The notes: a model not told the origin generated them from the sequence alone. DNA of 64,000 nt from Cystobasidiopsis lactophilus (GCA_001599975.1 BCIO01000001.1:1426001-1490000); one strand, 5' to 3'; shown: positions 11,794-25,002, counted from the first letter of the stretch. Made by a program: numbers and translations.

Positions 11794-14173
11794 GAGGGGC
11801 GAACGGAGGTGGGATCGCGGCGAGTGGCTGCTAAGAAGGAAGAGGCAAAGAGGCGATTGGGGGGCGTGCTAGGACGGAAAAAAAGAGGCGAGATTGGGGG
11901 AGTGGGAGGGGTCCTTCCTTGGCCAGCTATTCGCGGAGGATCGGCGTCGCCAGGTGAGACAAAAAAATCTGGTGATTGCCCAATCTCGAACCTCGCTAAT
12001 AGAAAGCCGGGGACGGCCTTTTGTGCGTCGTAGCTGCTGCGCAACTATTACAAGGTTTGCCGCCAACTGAAAGCGGACGCTAAAGGGAGCATCGGAGGGG
12101 AGGCCGAAGAAACCGAAGCCAAGCTGCCGGAGAGGGCGATGTCGATGGCGAGGTAGACGTCTCCACGAAGCTGTCTGGCAGGGGGTCTCAGATACACCTG
12201 CAGATCAAGGTTTGCAGGAGCGGACGGCGGCGTGGGAACGGCAGATCGTGTCGCGGATTCTGAAGATCGCGAAGTTGGTTCCTGCCGGCTGGAGCGGCCG
12301 CGACACCGGTGAAGAGCCCCCCTTCCTTTGCTCTCGGATAGCAATCGGCCCTCCCACCGAGGGGGGCGGACCTGCGCACGGTGTCGCAACGCGCGGGCAG
12401 CAGCTAGAGCGAGCCAGACGAAATCGAAGGAGCCCAGGGTCATTGAAAGGGAATCTTCTCTTTGCCTAGCAATCACGACCTCTGGAATCTCGGATAGCAT
12501 CAATTTGTGTGGCGCCATGGTCTGAGCAGAGAACGGCAGCCAGTGGCAGCAGAAGCGATTCTGTGGCCAAAGTGCGATCGAGTCGACCCGCGTCAGTGAG
12601 CGGCGCGTGAAATCAATCAAGGCCACCAATGGGATCCTGTGCCAGTGCTTGCTTGCTGTCGTGTGGAATCGATAAAGAATGCATTCTGGCAAGAAATGGT
12701 GGAGCGAGAGCAAGAGACCTCTTGTGGCCTCGCCAAAAGTTTTGGGCGCATCTCATTCGAAATTGAAACTCGGCAAGACCGCGAACGCGTATGGGCCTTT
12801 GTGCTTTGGCGTGCAAAGCGAGCTGATGTGGGCACTGGTCATGAAGTGCGAAAAGTGGTCGCTTTGGAACAGGACTCGGTCTTGAGCAGGGCAAGGGCAC
12901 TTGGGCTTGGTGCGGTCTTGGCAAGGCCTTTGCCTTGAGACATGCTTAGCGCAAGCAATAGAGGCATATAAGAAGTGCAAAGGTAAGAGTACAAGATTGA
13001 GAACTCTGAGGAGCATGCGGGATACGGGGCATGTCAGCGGACTCAGTGGCAAATCCCGTCCGAGGAGGCACTCGACTCTGGACCTTTGTCTGGCCTGCTC
13101 TGTCAACTTTGCTCCTTTCAAGCATCATCACAAATAGAGCGAGAAGCCACTGGACGCTGTGTTCAGCCTTTGTAGCTTTGGGAGAGGAGGACTTCGAACG
13201 AGACCGCCAACTTCGGCCAGAACCGTGGCAGCAAGACCCAAAGAGGTCTGCACACCTTCCAGAAACCTCAATAGGTGGTTTTGTCCTGCATGATGATCAA
13301 CCTTGTCAGGTCTTGGGAACCAAAACCGATTCGCCACCCCGTCGAGTGCCCCCGACTGATCTGCGTGGTTGAGAGCTTGGGAGTTCCAAATCATGAGATC
13401 ATAAGTAGTACTTCAAAGTGCCAGACACATCGCCTCGCGCAAGGAAAAGGGCAGCAGGCGCAAGTCAGGCAGTTGCCACATCCCAAGGCGAGCAGGGAGC
13501 AACACGCATGAACAAAAGCGAGAGCGGAGCACATTGAAGCCATGCAGGTTAAATTGCTTGCAGCACGCTCAGAAAGTGTCCAAGGTGCACAAAGCCAGAC
13601 AGCAGACAGTCACGGTCGAAGGTCAAGAGGACCGCAAGTCCCGAGCCGCGAAAAAAATTTGGCCCGCGGAACCACTTCGCAGAGAAGGACTTCCTCGCCG
13701 TGCCCACCAAAAACTCATATCAGGTTAGTGTCTTGAGCCGTCGTGTGCGCCTTTGGGATGCTCTTGGGGTCTGCACTGGGGGAGCAAGGAGGAGCGCACA
13801 CGCCAATGGGTCCGCCAGCCACGGCCTCGACCTGCTCGACAGCTCATGCTCCACCTCTGCGCGCTCGCCTGGCCTCTGCGTCCGCTCAACCGCGCTTGTT
13901 CGACTCTACAACACTGCAAGAGTAGGCTGGGGCGCATCGACAGCCTCCAAGGCCGCCGTTCATGCACCTAGAATCTCCACTCGCTCACCTCGATTCCCAC
14001 CTCGACTCTCTGCTGGCCTCTTGCCTCACTCCGGCCTTGCAGCTCGACGTGCACACTTCAAGCGCTTGTCTCCTTGCCTCCCTCTGCTTGACCCCCGGAG
14101 CCCACCGATCTTCGTGTAGCCCAAGTTCAAGTTGACTGATTTGGCTCTCGATTTTGCTGCTCCCACAGACACC
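11794..14173. other. Long gene-poor interval upstream of RPS18
   Basis: About 2.4 kb has no gene I can support. The longest open stretch (minus strand 12048-12713, about 220 codons) contains a methionine at MAPHKLMLSEIPEVVIARQ and is rich in Arg, Ser and Pro downstream, but it has no recognisable domain. Smaller frames around 13030-13400 and 13700-14120 also look random. The last few hundred bases before 14174 are CT-rich and are probably the promoter and leader of the ribosomal protein gene. Confidence 0.45.
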
Positions 14174-14892
14174 ATGTCGTTGGCGCCACCCGACCCGAAC
14201 GCCAGCTTCCAGCACATTCTCCGTCTCCTCAACACCAACGTTGATGGTCGCCGCAAGATCATGTTCGCCCTCACCGAGATCAAGGGTGTCGGCCGCCGCT
14301 ATGCGTGCACCGTCTGCAGGAAGGCCGATATCGACCTGAACAAGCGGTGCGTTGCGTTGCCATTGAGTTCAATGCATGCAAGAAACTTATCAAAGTTGCG
14401 CTGTGCACAGAGCCGGTCAGCTCAACTCGGACGAGCTTGAGCGCATTGTCACCATCATCCAGAACCCCATCCAGTTCAAGATCCCCACCTGGTTCTTGAA
14501 CAGGCAAAAGGACATTGTCGATGGCAAGGACACTCAGGTTCGTCGGAGACCCTCCATCTAGCAATCTCCCATGCTGATTGGTCTGGTCTGTCGAACAGGT
14601 CCTCTCGAACGGCCTCGACTCCAAGATGCGCGACGATTTGGAACGCCTAAAGAAGATCCGCAACCATCGCGGTCTCCGTCACTTCTGGGGCTTGAGGGTG
14701 AGTGGCGATCGCATCATGCGCCTACTAGGTTCAGCGCTCAATGCTCTCTGAACTCCCAGGTTCGTGGTCAACACACCAAGACTACCGGCCGCAGGGGCAA
14801 GACCGTCGGTGTTGCTAAGAAGGTGAGTTGGAATCAACAAGGCGTGCGAATGACCCCTTCTCACTCCTTGCTGTTCTTTCTTCCAGCGATAA
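14174..14892 (+). CDS. RPS18: 40S ribosomal protein uS13 (S18)
   Basis: This small-subunit head protein contacts uS7, uS19 and the subunit bridge. The start is [20 protein letters not shown], then [26 protein letters not shown]-like [31 protein letters not shown], and the C-terminal [20 protein letters not shown] and [14 protein letters not shown]. At about 155 residues it has the family's length. Four introns are clear; the last separates AKK from a final exon of just CGA TAA. Very short last exons are typical of intron-rich ribosomal protein genes. Expression should be high and co-regulated with other ribosomal genes. Confidence 0.98.
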
Positions 14893-15377
14893 TCGGCTTT
14901 CTGCTCGGTATTTGTGCACGCCCGGGGATCGCCTTTCTTTCATCCACTTCTTCTTGCTGCATACCGTTGTCGACGGAGAATGGGAGGACGGAGAAAGATG
15001 TAGCTGCTTCTTGCAATCTCTCTTCGTCAATCGTTTCTCCAACTTTGAAACTCCTCGCCTGTTTGTCACACGACTTTAAGCTCGATGATGTGGAGCATCA
15101 AACGCGGGGTAAAATTGCCAAGAAGACTGGGATGCGATACGTGAGAGAGGGTGCGAAGAAGCCGAAAAGATGTTCCCCTAATGCATATAAACGGGTTGCT
15201 CGGAAGACCGAAAAGCAAGAAGAGACCTCAAAAGCGAATGGCACTCTGTATGGAGGGATGCTATGGGAGTGGAGGAGCAAGGCGATGGTGGTGAGTTGAA
15301 AGGTATGAGGATGATGAGAGGATGATGAGGCGCTGCTGAGGACTTTGACAGTGGGATATAGATGGGTTATTTCACTT
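14893..15377. other. Convergent intergenic region
   Basis: About 485 bases separate the RPS18 stop from the stop of a convergent gene. Open frames across this region continue RPS18 intron reading and are not coding. It likely holds two 3' UTRs. I saw no repeat or RNA gene. Confidence 0.5.
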
Positions 15378-17549
15378 TCATGCGGCGGGAGCAGTGGAGG
15401 TGGAGGCGGCGGGAGCAGGGGCGGCGGGGGCTTCAGGAGCGGGCTTGGGAGGGTCGGGCTTGTGCATGTCGGCCTCGGGCACCGTCTGGGTGGAGGCGTT
15501 GCGCTTGGTCGACGGGGCAGCCGTGGTGGCTGCTGGAGCAGGGGCCGGCTTGGGCTTGGGCTTCGCCTTCTTGGTGGCCTGGCCGCTAGCAGCTCGAGCC
15601 GCCCTCTTCTGCGCCCGCTTGCGAATGCGAAGCACGTTGGTCCGCTTCTTGATGCACTTCTGGAACGACGCCACGTCACCGAACAAGAGGTCGCTCTCGC
15701 ACCAGGAGCAGATCCACTCCTCGGTGCTGCCGAAGAAGGGCATCAGGTTGGTCTGGCCGAACTGAGGGTGATAGTTGGCAGTCGAGAAAGCGTTGTCGGC
15801 TTCTACCAGGCCGAGCGAGGGCATCTGGTCCAACGAAGGAGGACCTTCGCCCACGGGCGTGATGCGAGGTTGGCGCGAGGGTACGTAGTTATCGCGGTGA
15901 TGGACATTGTTGGCATTGGCGTGGGCCGACCGCTTCTTCTTGCCCTTCCTGGGAGGTGGCTTCTTGGCCTTGTTGGCATCGTCCACCGCAGCTCCATCCT
16001 TGGCGCTCTGGGCAGCAGCATCCTTGGCCGCCGCCGCCGCTTTGGCCGCCGCCTGCTTCTTCAAGCTCTTCTGCAAAGGCTGGCTCGCCTCGTTGCTGCT
16101 CCACCTAGAAGCGTAAACCTCCTTCGCGCCGGTCAAGTCTCCAAAGTCGGTCTGCACCGACGAAGTCGAGAAGGACTTGAGGTCGGCAAGGGCTTTCTCG
16201 TTCTTGCGCACCGCTTCCTCCAACTCGGCCCGCTTCTTGGTGAGCTCCAATTCCCTCGCCCGCTCCTTGACCAGCTCGCGAGCCAGCTGCAGACGTTCTC
16301 GTTCCCTATTGAGGTCCTCCAAGCGGGAGATGAGGACATTGCTGATCGGTACATGGAAAGTGAAAGCGGCCGCCGAGTACTCCGGATTCAGCGGCTCCAG
16401 CGTCGCGTTCGGCTTGTGACGCTTGGCAGAAGCAGCCCCAGAGCCTTGGTGCAGAGGGCCGAGGGCGGGGTCGTACAGGTGTGGGAGAACGACAGCGGGC
16501 TTGGTGGGCAATTTGAAAGACTGGGCCGAGGCCGCAGGATCTGTCTCGTTGGTCGGGGAGGCAGGCGAATCAGCTGCCTTGGACTTGAGCGACTTGCGAG
16601 GTGGTGCAGGCGCATTGCCGTCTAGCGGCGTCAAAGCGGCGTTGGGGTCCCGGTCGACCGAGTTGGCCTCACCGGGCGGGATGCTCCGGCGACGCCTGGC
16701 CGTGGCCCCGCCTGGACTGGCCCTGAAGCGCTTGGTCTTGCCCCTTCCTGTTTAACCAGCTCGATCCAGCGGGCTGCCTGGGAGCTTTAGGGGACTGCAG
16801 CGCACCTTTGGATTCGGGGGACGAGGCCACCGAAAAATCTGGTCGGGTGCCGATGCGAGAGTGGGGCTCTGGCTCGTCCGCCTCGTCGTCTGCGGACAAG
16901 CCCCGTTCTGAAGGCGCTGGGCTATCAAGGGCGTGGCGGTTGTAGGCCGTCGCCGGGATCTTGCGCTTCTTCTTGTTCCCGCCCCCTTCGACGTCGCCCT
17001 CCTCCTCTGCTTCTACGTCCGACTCCCTGCCATCTGTTGCAAGCCCTGCTGCCATTTCAGACGGCGGAGGCGGCGCCAGCGCTATGGACGAGTCATCCTC
17101 AGAGCCGAGGCCGCCAAAAAGGACCGTGTTGGCGGCGGCCTGCTTGACGAGCTCGTCGACGGCGCCGAACAAAGGCTGGTAGTAGGCCGGCGGGGTCGAT
17201 GGCGAGTCATCGGTGGTGGACGACGTCGAGGACGGGTCGAGCGAGGGAATGTCCCAAGGGACAGTATACTCGACGCAAGCTCTCTTGCGGGCTCGGGTGG
17301 GCAGCGGGCGCAAGATGCGGTTCTCGAAAGGCAACCTTTGAGCAGCACAGGATTAAGCATTGGGCCTTGCGAGTCAACAGGAAAGAAGTCTGGGCAGGCC
17401 ACAAAAAAGGAGGGGAGCGCAGGGGCCATGCCAGCTCAAATCGTCGGACAGTCTCCGGTCCAAGGCAGGCGCGAGGTGCTTGAGAAGACAGTCAAGGGAA
17501 CAGGCGCTTACTGCTGCTGCGAGGCCTCTGATTCGCCGGCCTCGCTCAT
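15378..17549 (-). CDS. Unrecognised nuclear coiled-coil protein with C-terminal CxxC motif
   Basis: Two introns join three exons into about 650 residues. The start is MSEAGESEASQQQLPFENRI (ATG 17549), then LRPLPTRARKRACVEYTVPW and DIPSLDP, which look like a conserved N-terminal block. A low-complexity acidic and Ser/Pro region with basic NKKKRKIP follows. A predicted coiled coil runs from SRLEDLNRERERLQLARELV to about KALADLKSF. Then come an Ala/Lys-rich stretch and the segment EEWICSWCESDLLFGDVASF with a downstream Cys, possibly metal-binding. The tail is KRAQKRAARAA plus Pro/Ala repeats. I do not recognise the family. Lysine-rich patches suggest a nuclear location. A long opposite-strand open frame over the last exon is a shadow. 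Confidence 0.7.
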
Positions 17550-19085
17550 GATAGGGCGCCGGAATCGAGGTTTGGTCGTCTCAGCTCGAGCCAAGGTCTT
17601 TCCGCTACGGCGAGTTGCCCCTTGGTTTTGGTAGTGTCGGTGACTCCAGGTTGCTGTTTTGGTTGCTGCTTTGTGATCGACCATAGCTCTGGCAAGACAG
17701 CGCGCGATTTCCATTGCACCTGGGCTTGCCTCTCGAGAATGTGGCTGCCTGGTGGCGCTTTCAAATGCTGCCCTTCGCTACTGTTGTTTCACGTCTTCGT
17801 CCTGTTTTCAAGGTACATAGGACTGCCTTGATGGAGTTTTACACAACTAGGATGCCGTGGAACTCGCTGGGAGGCGTCTTGCTTTTGCTTGTTCTACCGC
17901 TCGCCTCTGAGCCAGCACTGCCCCCGTAGCATACCTCGACTACCACATCGTGAGGAACTCTTATGCTCTCTCGTGCTTCTGCCGAAGCTCCCTTGCTTGT
18001 CAGTGCGGCCGTCAGCGTTGTGGCCACCAGCCGGTCTTCAAAGACTACAGCGTTGACCGAAGGTTTTCGGCTCGCCACCAGCATATTGCGGGACTTCAAG
18101 GATAATGGTGGTGCTTAGCGTCATTTCGGAAGGCCGGGCATCAGACGATGGACCTAGAATTGATCGCAGCCGCCACCACTTGCAAAAATCCGCGCCAGCC
18201 CGCTTTCGGCTAAGTGCGAACCCACCAGAAAGATATGACTGCAGACATCTAAAGTGCACAATGATCTTACTCAACGTGGAGTTGGAAGAGGCAAGTAATA
18301 GAAGATTGGGTGGCGGCGGCCCGGGCAAGCAGGTGAGTGCAATTTGCATCGAAGGGACCTAATCGTTTGGCGGTCGCGACCTCTCCAAAAGACCTCCGCG
18401 CTGTAAATCTTTGGTAGTCTCGGGCCTCGGGCCAACGGTGGCGATGATTAGCAAAAAGGCGCGCTTGGAGGAGGACGTGCAATTAACTTCAATCTCGCTC
18501 CATCTCATGCATCTGCTCCCCTTCGCGCTAAAAGACACTCTTGGCTCGACGTGCTCACGCACAATGTTGAAGAGAACTGAACGATGTTGAAAGTCTACCC
18601 AGCTATATCGCGACCTGAAACACCAATGGGCAAGGCTCGAAGATCCCTCCCTGCTAGTGTCTCCCTTTGTCGGACCTCTACGACTTCGTGCTGGTGACTG
18701 TTGAGTAACGTTCTCGCGTTGCATGCTGCCGAGCGAGATGTCGTTACACTTCGTGACTGCACTTTAGTTGCGTGCTTGCCGGGCCGTAAATTCTCCTGGT
18801 CGCGCTTTATTCCACTTGTTTTCTTGCCTCTTGCTTCCAACCATACTTCTCAGAGCACTTCCTTGCCCAAACCCACGCTCCTTTCGATATAGTGACGGCC
18901 ATTGCTTTGACGCGGTGCTCATTACGTCTCTCACCGCCTTCCGTTCATTTGTCAATCGGCGAACTACTCAAAGTCCTCCCGGCATCGAATCGAGAGCCTC
19001 TTGCTCCGCATCCGCCACTTCGCACACTCCTTTTGAACACCATCCGTTCGCTTTCTCAATCAAACACGCTCATTTCGGTTAACCG
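17550..19085. other. Gene-poor interval between divergent genes
   Basis: About 1.5 kb has no supported gene. Short frames exist, for example a plus-strand hydrophobic one near 17850-17929 and minus-strand ones near 18040-18350 and 18360-18720, but none shows domain content. The last 250 bases upstream of 19086 are CT-rich, as in many fungal promoters, and likely drive the first oxidase gene. Confidence 0.45.
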
Positions 19086-21814
19086 ATGCACCTCCCTTTC
19101 GCTCTCGCCTTGCTGGCCGCTTCGGCTTCAGCCCTCCTGCCACACCCTGGTGGTAAGAACCGCTTGCAACCGCGCAGTATCGGTAAGCGAGCAGCGGCAG
19201 CCACTGGTCTCGCTGGCGCCCAATCCAGCTCTTCTTTAGTGCAGAACGGCTACCCTGTGAGCCCATCGCACCAAGAAACTGACCCAAAGACTCGTCGCTG
19301 ACAGTTCTCGCGCCCCGCAGTGGACCCAGCCTTGCTTCACCAAGTTCTCTGGCAACCTCAACATCCCGTCGCAGGACTCTCCCAAATGCCCAGAGGTGCA
19401 GTCACAGTACACCTTTGACCAGGAGTGAGCGCCTTCGCCGCCGTCTTGGGTGTCCTGCGCTCACCACTTTCGAAATTCAGGGTCAGCGCCAGCTTCGGAG
19501 GCTACATGAACCCCAAGTGAGTCTTAGACCCTTTGCTCTTTCCAAATGGAAAGCAACCGACGATATGAAACAGCTGGGCCACTTGCCAGGCCAAGAACCA
19601 AGGCTGCCTCCTTGACTACAACAACCCTTCGAACCCGGCCGCTTTCTCCGGCAAGACCTGCTACCAAGGCTCCGTCCCGCCACTCTATGTGGATGTGAAG
19701 TCCGTGTCCGATGCCCAGCTCGCCATCTCTCTGTCGAAGGGCTTTGGCTTGCCCATCGTCATCAAAAACACCGGTCATGACTACCAGGTAGGCCTGCCCT
19801 TGGTTTCCGACAATCTCAGCGACTGACTAGAGATGTCAAAGGGCAAATCCGCTGGTCCTGGCTCGCTCGGCGTCTGGACGCACCACCTCAAGAGCCTCAC
19901 TTTCTCCAAATCGTTCGTGGGCGCCGGCTGTGCTGCCTCGACCGCCGGCCCTGCCATCACCTCTGGCTCTGGCGTTCAGTTTGTCGATGCCCTGGCCTTT
20001 GCTGAAGCCAACAACGTCACCATCGTCGCTGGTGCTTCCAACACCGTTGGCTGTGAGCCTTCTCTTGTCGAAGTGCCAAAGGCCCTTTCTCATGCAGCTG
20101 ACCAGGGTCGGGTGGATGGATCGCTTCCGGCGGCCACAGCGCCCTCAGCAACTCTTACGGCTTGGGAGTCGACAATGTCCTCCAGTTTAAGGTCGTTCTC
20201 GCCAGTGGTCAGTACGTGACAGCTTCCCGATGCCAGAACACCGACTTGTTCTTTGCTCTCGCCGGAGGCGGACCGGCAACTTGGGGTGCGAGCCTTCTTC
20301 CTCCTTCACGCGAGTAATTCTGACAGCTGGCCAGGCATCGTGATGGAGGTCACCCACAAAACGCACCCTCGCACGCCAGTCAGCTACTCCTACCAGGTCT
20401 TTACGACGCCCGCCGCCGCCGACAACTCGTCGTACAACGTCCAATTCGCCAACGACTTCATCGACTTTGTGGCCAACTCGTCCTTGTCTTGGGTCCAATC
20501 CGCTTGGGGCGGCTACATTGCGGTGAGTCTGTCTTCGATGTCGGACAAGGCTTTGCGCTGATGCTCTCTCGCTGTGAAGATCAACCCGATCGTGGGCGCT
20601 GTGAATGGAGTTATTTTCGTGAATCCGAAAGAAGATGAGGCACGCTCCTTTCCTAATTTCGCCGTTCGCAAGACCGGATCTAACCCTTTTGCGCGAACTT
20701 CAGGCACAAGCTCAAGCCGACATGGCTGACCTCCAAGCCTACGTTGGCTCTGCGGGCGCACAAGGCTCCACTGTCGTTGTCAACCAAGTCGGCTCGTTCC
20801 CGTCCTTCCATGACGCGTGAGTTCCCTACGACTGACACAAACTTGATATGACTCAACGAATGGCAGCTTCTACAACATTATCACGATAAATGGAGAGTGC
20901 GCGCCTTCCGCTATGCATCTTATGCGTCCAATTGCTGACGAGCTGAACGCTATTTCCAGAGCTGAACCGAGTACGCCCAATCCGCGCTGTGTCTTCACCT
21001 TACTAAATTTCTGTACCCCCAACAGTCAGCTTGCCCATGGCCAGTAAGTCTTGTATCCCCTTTGCGAGCTCCCGGATTCTCATCGATTGCGCACCACAGT
21101 TGGATCGCGCCTTCTCCAGACCGCCCAGTTCTCCACCGAAGGCGCTCTTGCCAGCACACGCCAGACTTTGCATAATGTGCTGGCCGCCGTCACCCCTGGC
21201 AATCCCGGAAACGCTACCTACAGCGGGCCACTCCAGCTGCTGTTCACCTCGCCCTACAACAGTCAGTTCGACGTCCCTTGTCTTTTGCTGCCGTTGCTAA
21301 CTTAGCCACAGCTCCATCCACTGGTCAGACCTCCGAGAACCCTGTTAGTAGAGTGCCCAGACCTCTTGATGTATCGCTGAGATCTCGTGGTGTAGGTTTG
21401 GCGAAGCACCGTGGTCCATGTCGCAGTCGCCACAGCCTGGTGAGCCTACCTTCATTGCTCTTTGAATGCTGTTCCTCATCGATCACCACAGGAACTTCGA
21501 TGCCGCTCTCCCTGAGATCAAGAGCAAGTACGCGATGGTCGATAAAGCCGTCTCTCTCTTGACGACCCTGGCACCGAACTCTGGAGTAGGCTCACTTTGT
21601 TCCAAGATCTGCCACAACCTCTGACCCGGATCTCCAGGCTTACGTCGGCGAAGCTTCCGTCCACCAGCCGGACTTCGGAAACCAGTTCTGGGGCAGCGCA
21701 AACTTTGCCAAGCTGAAGTCGATCAAGACCAAGTACGACTCGCTGAACATCTTCCAAGTGTGGCATGGCGTGGGCTACTCCACCAGCAACTCAAAATACT
21801 CTTGCTACATCTGA
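19086..21814 (+). CDS. Secreted FAD-linked oxidase (BBE-like / AA7 type), copy 1
   Basis: The start is a signal peptide (MHLPFALALLAASASALL) followed by a KR processing site (SIGKR). The mature enzyme has a PCMH-type FAD domain: SVPPLYVDVKSVSDAQ, IKNTGHDYQ with the flavin-linking His, GPGSLGVWTHHLKSL, then SGGWIASGGHSALSNSYGLG, typical of berberine-bridge-like oxidases. The C-terminal region has FWGSANFAKLKSIKTKYDS and the closing WHGVGY block ending NSKYSCYI. Many introns (about 14) split it into small exons. Such enzymes oxidise sugars, oligosaccharides or secondary metabolites with O2; the substrate cannot be predicted. It is the upstream member of a tandem pair with the gene at 22470. All major blocks are present, so it looks functional. 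Confidence 0.85.
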
Positions 21815-22469
21815 ACGACCCGACTCCAGGAAGAGTTGCTTGCTTGCTTTCCTCCTCTCACTGTTGTAATGCTGGTCGGCACAAACATGCAATCTGACCT
21901 GACAAAATCGAAGCTCCCATACCCTGCTGAAAGCACCACCAACTAGGGCTCGTCGCCACCCGACCCGCAAAGTTCCTGGTTTTCTCTCCCTATCCTGTGA
22001 CTTTGCCATTCTCCCTTCTTTCTTCTTCTGTGCTTCGTGTTGTTGTAGAAGACTACAGGAGACCCCAAAAGGTCTGGCCCATTGACTCGAGGCCCAACCA
22101 GGGGAGGCTCCCCTCCCAAATTCCTCGCGGCTCGTCTCGTTCAACACCGAAAGATTTCGCTCTGCCTGCGGGACCTCCTTGCACCTTTTATCATGTCAAA
22201 TACGTCTCTGGGTCGACTCGTCCGCGCGCGTACCCAATCTCCCTTACACCAAAGCTGTCCGCGCTTGTGCGTGGCATCCAAATGCCACCTTCTGTTCATT
22301 GCCCCTTCGTTTAGGTCTCTAACGCTAGCTTCGGCGCAACTTTTTGTCGGTTTATCCTCTTTTGTTCTTGGATTGCGTCGACCACTCTCTTTCCACTGTC
22401 TCTTTTGCCGTCCAACTCGTAACACCACTCGCTTATCTGCGTCCACACTCTTTACAGCCTTTATTCACC
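21815..22469. other. Spacer between tandem oxidase genes
   Basis: About 650 bases separate the stop of copy 1 from the start of copy 2. Only small open frames without domain content are present. The 3' half is CT-rich and probably contains the promoter of copy 2. Confidence 0.5.
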
Positions 22470-25002
22470 ATGAAGAGCCTGGCTTGTGTCGCTCTGATGG
22501 CCGCCTCGGCTTCCGCCTTGCTGATAAACCCAGGTGGTGCCCGCCTGCAGCAGCGCAACCAAATCAGCAAGCGTGCTACTGGCCTCGCCGGCGCCGCGGC
22601 TAACTCCAAAGTTCAAAAGGGTTATCCTGTAGGCTTCCGTTTCTTCGCCTATGAAACAGAGCACATTGACTAAACGCCGCAACCAACAGTGGACCCAGTC
22701 TTGCTTCAAGAAATTCTCGGGCAACCTCAACGACCCAACGGAAGACTCGCCCGAATGCATGGAGGTGCAGCTCGACTACAAGTTCGACCAGGAGTAGGCG
22801 GACCGTTGCTCTCGTGTGAACTTCCTTCACAATTTGCCTTCAGGATCAGCGCCAGTTTCGGAGGCTACGAAAATCCCAAGTGAGAATCCTTTTCAGGTTG
22901 AAGCTTAGGTGAAGAGGCTTATGGATGACAATAGCTGGGCCACTTGCCAGGCTAAAAGCCAAGGTTGCTTGCTCGATTACGACAATCCCTCGAACCCGGC
23001 CGCCTTCCAAGACAAAACCTGCTACCAAGGCTCCGTCCCTCCCCTCTACATCGACGTGAGGTCGGTGGCCGACGCCCAGACCGCCGTTTCCCTGTCGAAG
23101 AGCACCGGCCTCCAGTTGACCTTCAAGAACAGCGGCCATGACTACCAGGGCAAGTCGTCCGGTCCCGGCACGCTTGGCGTCTGGACCCACAACCTGAAGA
23201 ACCTGTCCATCTCCAACTCCTTTGTCGGTGCCGGCTGCGCTGCGTCCACGGCGACTCGTGCCATTACCGCTGGTGCGGGTGTTCAGTTCGTCGATGCGCT
23301 GGCCTTCGCCGAGAAGAACAACGCCACAATTGTGACCGGAGCCTCGAACACTGTCGGATGTGAGGCTCCCTTCTTCGAGACGCATGCAGCTTCGTTTTGA
23401 CGGAACTCCCAAGGGTCGGGAGGATGGATCGGATCGGGCGGCCACAGCGCGATCAGCAACCACTACGGCCTCGGTGTTGACAACGTCCGCCAGTTCAAGG
23501 TCGTTCTAGCCAATGGCTCATACGTCACGGCCTCTCGATGCCAAAACACCGACTTGTTCTTCGCTCTTGCCGGAGGCGGACCGGGCAACTGGGGCAAGGA
23601 ACTTTCGCTGTGCTCCACCCAGACTACTCTGACCACATGCATCAATTAGGTATCGTGATGGAGTCCACTCACAAAGCTCACCCTCGCACACCAGTCAGCT
23701 ACGCTTACATCGCCTTCATAACGCCCGCTGCTCCTAACAACTCGTCCTACAATGTCCCTTTCGCGAATGCGTTTACCGACTTTATTATGAATGCTTCCTT
23801 GCCTTGGGTCAAGTCAGGATGGGGCGGTTACGTTGCGGTGCGTCAGTGCCACCTTACTCAAGTGATGCTATCTCACATCCTCACGTCCGCAGATCAACCC
23901 GATCGTCAATGCGGTTAATGGCTTCATCTTCATCAACAGCCAAGAAAATGGCGCTCAAGCTCAATCGGATATGGCGGCACTTCAAGCATACGTGAACTCA
24001 TTGACTTCGCAAGGCTCCCTGGTAGTCTTCAACGAAGTCGGCACCTTCCCGAGTTTTCACGATGCGTGAGGGCTCATCTTGAGGAACATGAACGGTTTGC
24101 TGACTGCCCTTTCTTCCCTGGCAGATTCTATTCGATTATCACGACAAATGGCGAAGGTAAGTGGGAATACCCGGTTGCCGGATCTCACCTGAGGTTCTTT
24201 CTTCGTCCCGCAGCTGAACCGGTCAGCTTGCCAATGGCCGGTGCGCGCTCTTATCCACCTTCCTCTCACCTGTATGCTCACTTGAGGTGCAGTTGGATCT
24301 CGACTTCTGCAGACTGCTCAGTTCTCCACTCCTGCCGCCCTCGCTAAAACTCGAGCTGCGATGCACGACGTTCTAGCAGCCGTTACACCGGGCAACTCTC
24401 ATAATTCGACTTACAGCGGGCCACTCCAGCTGCTTTACACTTCCCCTTACAACACTCCCTCGACCGGCATGACCTCCGAGACCCCCGTAAGGAGTTTTCA
24501 TGAGACCAGAATCTTTTCTAATTTCTATTGGAGCAGGCGTGGAGGAGTACAGTTGTTCACGTCGCCTTTGCCACCGCCTGGTGCGCTCGCTTTCATCCTT
24601 CACCTCCTGTTTCTCATTTTCGGTCTCAGGAACTTTGACGCCTCTCTCACTGAGATCAAGAGCAAGTATGCGATGATCGACAAGGCGGTATCCATTTTGA
24701 CGTCTTTGGCGCCAAACTCTGGAGTGAGAGCCCCTACCCCGGCCCCACGCTTGCCATCCTCACCGAAACCTGCAGGCTTACCTTGCTGAATCTTCTGTTC
24801 ACCAACCCGACTTTGGCAATCAGTTCTGGGGCAGCGCAAACTACGCCAAGCTCAAGACGCTCAAGTCCAAATTCGACCCCACGGTGAGGCTCTTGATGGC
24901 CATCGAGGCAGCCCTGACTGAGCTTGCACGCAGAACCTCTTCCAAGTCTGGCACGGTGTCGGCTACTCCGCTTCCAGCCCCAAGTTCTCCTGCTACGTGT
25001 GA
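22470..25002 (+). CDS. Secreted FAD-linked oxidase (BBE-like / AA7 type), copy 2
   Basis: This is a close paralogue of the upstream gene, with the same exon plan. The signal peptide is MKSLACVALMAASASALL and the KR site is QISKR. Shared blocks include NWATCQAKSQGCLLDYDNPS, FKNSGHDYQGKSSGPGTLG with the flavin-linking His, GGWIGSGGHSAISNHYGLGV, ASRCQNTDLFFALAGGGPGN, FWGSANYAKLKTLKSKFDP and WHGVGYSASSPKFSCYV. Against copy 1, one intron after the GHDYQ motif is missing, because GHDYQGKS is continuous here. That is an intron loss or gain since the duplication. Start ATG 22470 is set by the signal peptide. Role and substrate are as uncertain as for copy 1. Confidence 0.85.

Noticed and set aside
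12048-12713. A 220-codon minus-strand frame as a real gene
   Set aside because: Its composition is Arg/Ser/Pro-rich without domain content or convincing splice partners, in a gene-poor gap.
15345-16625. Long plus-strand open frame opposite the coiled-coil gene
   Set aside because: It is a low-complexity Gly/Arg/Leu shadow of a GC-rich, well-formed minus-strand exon.
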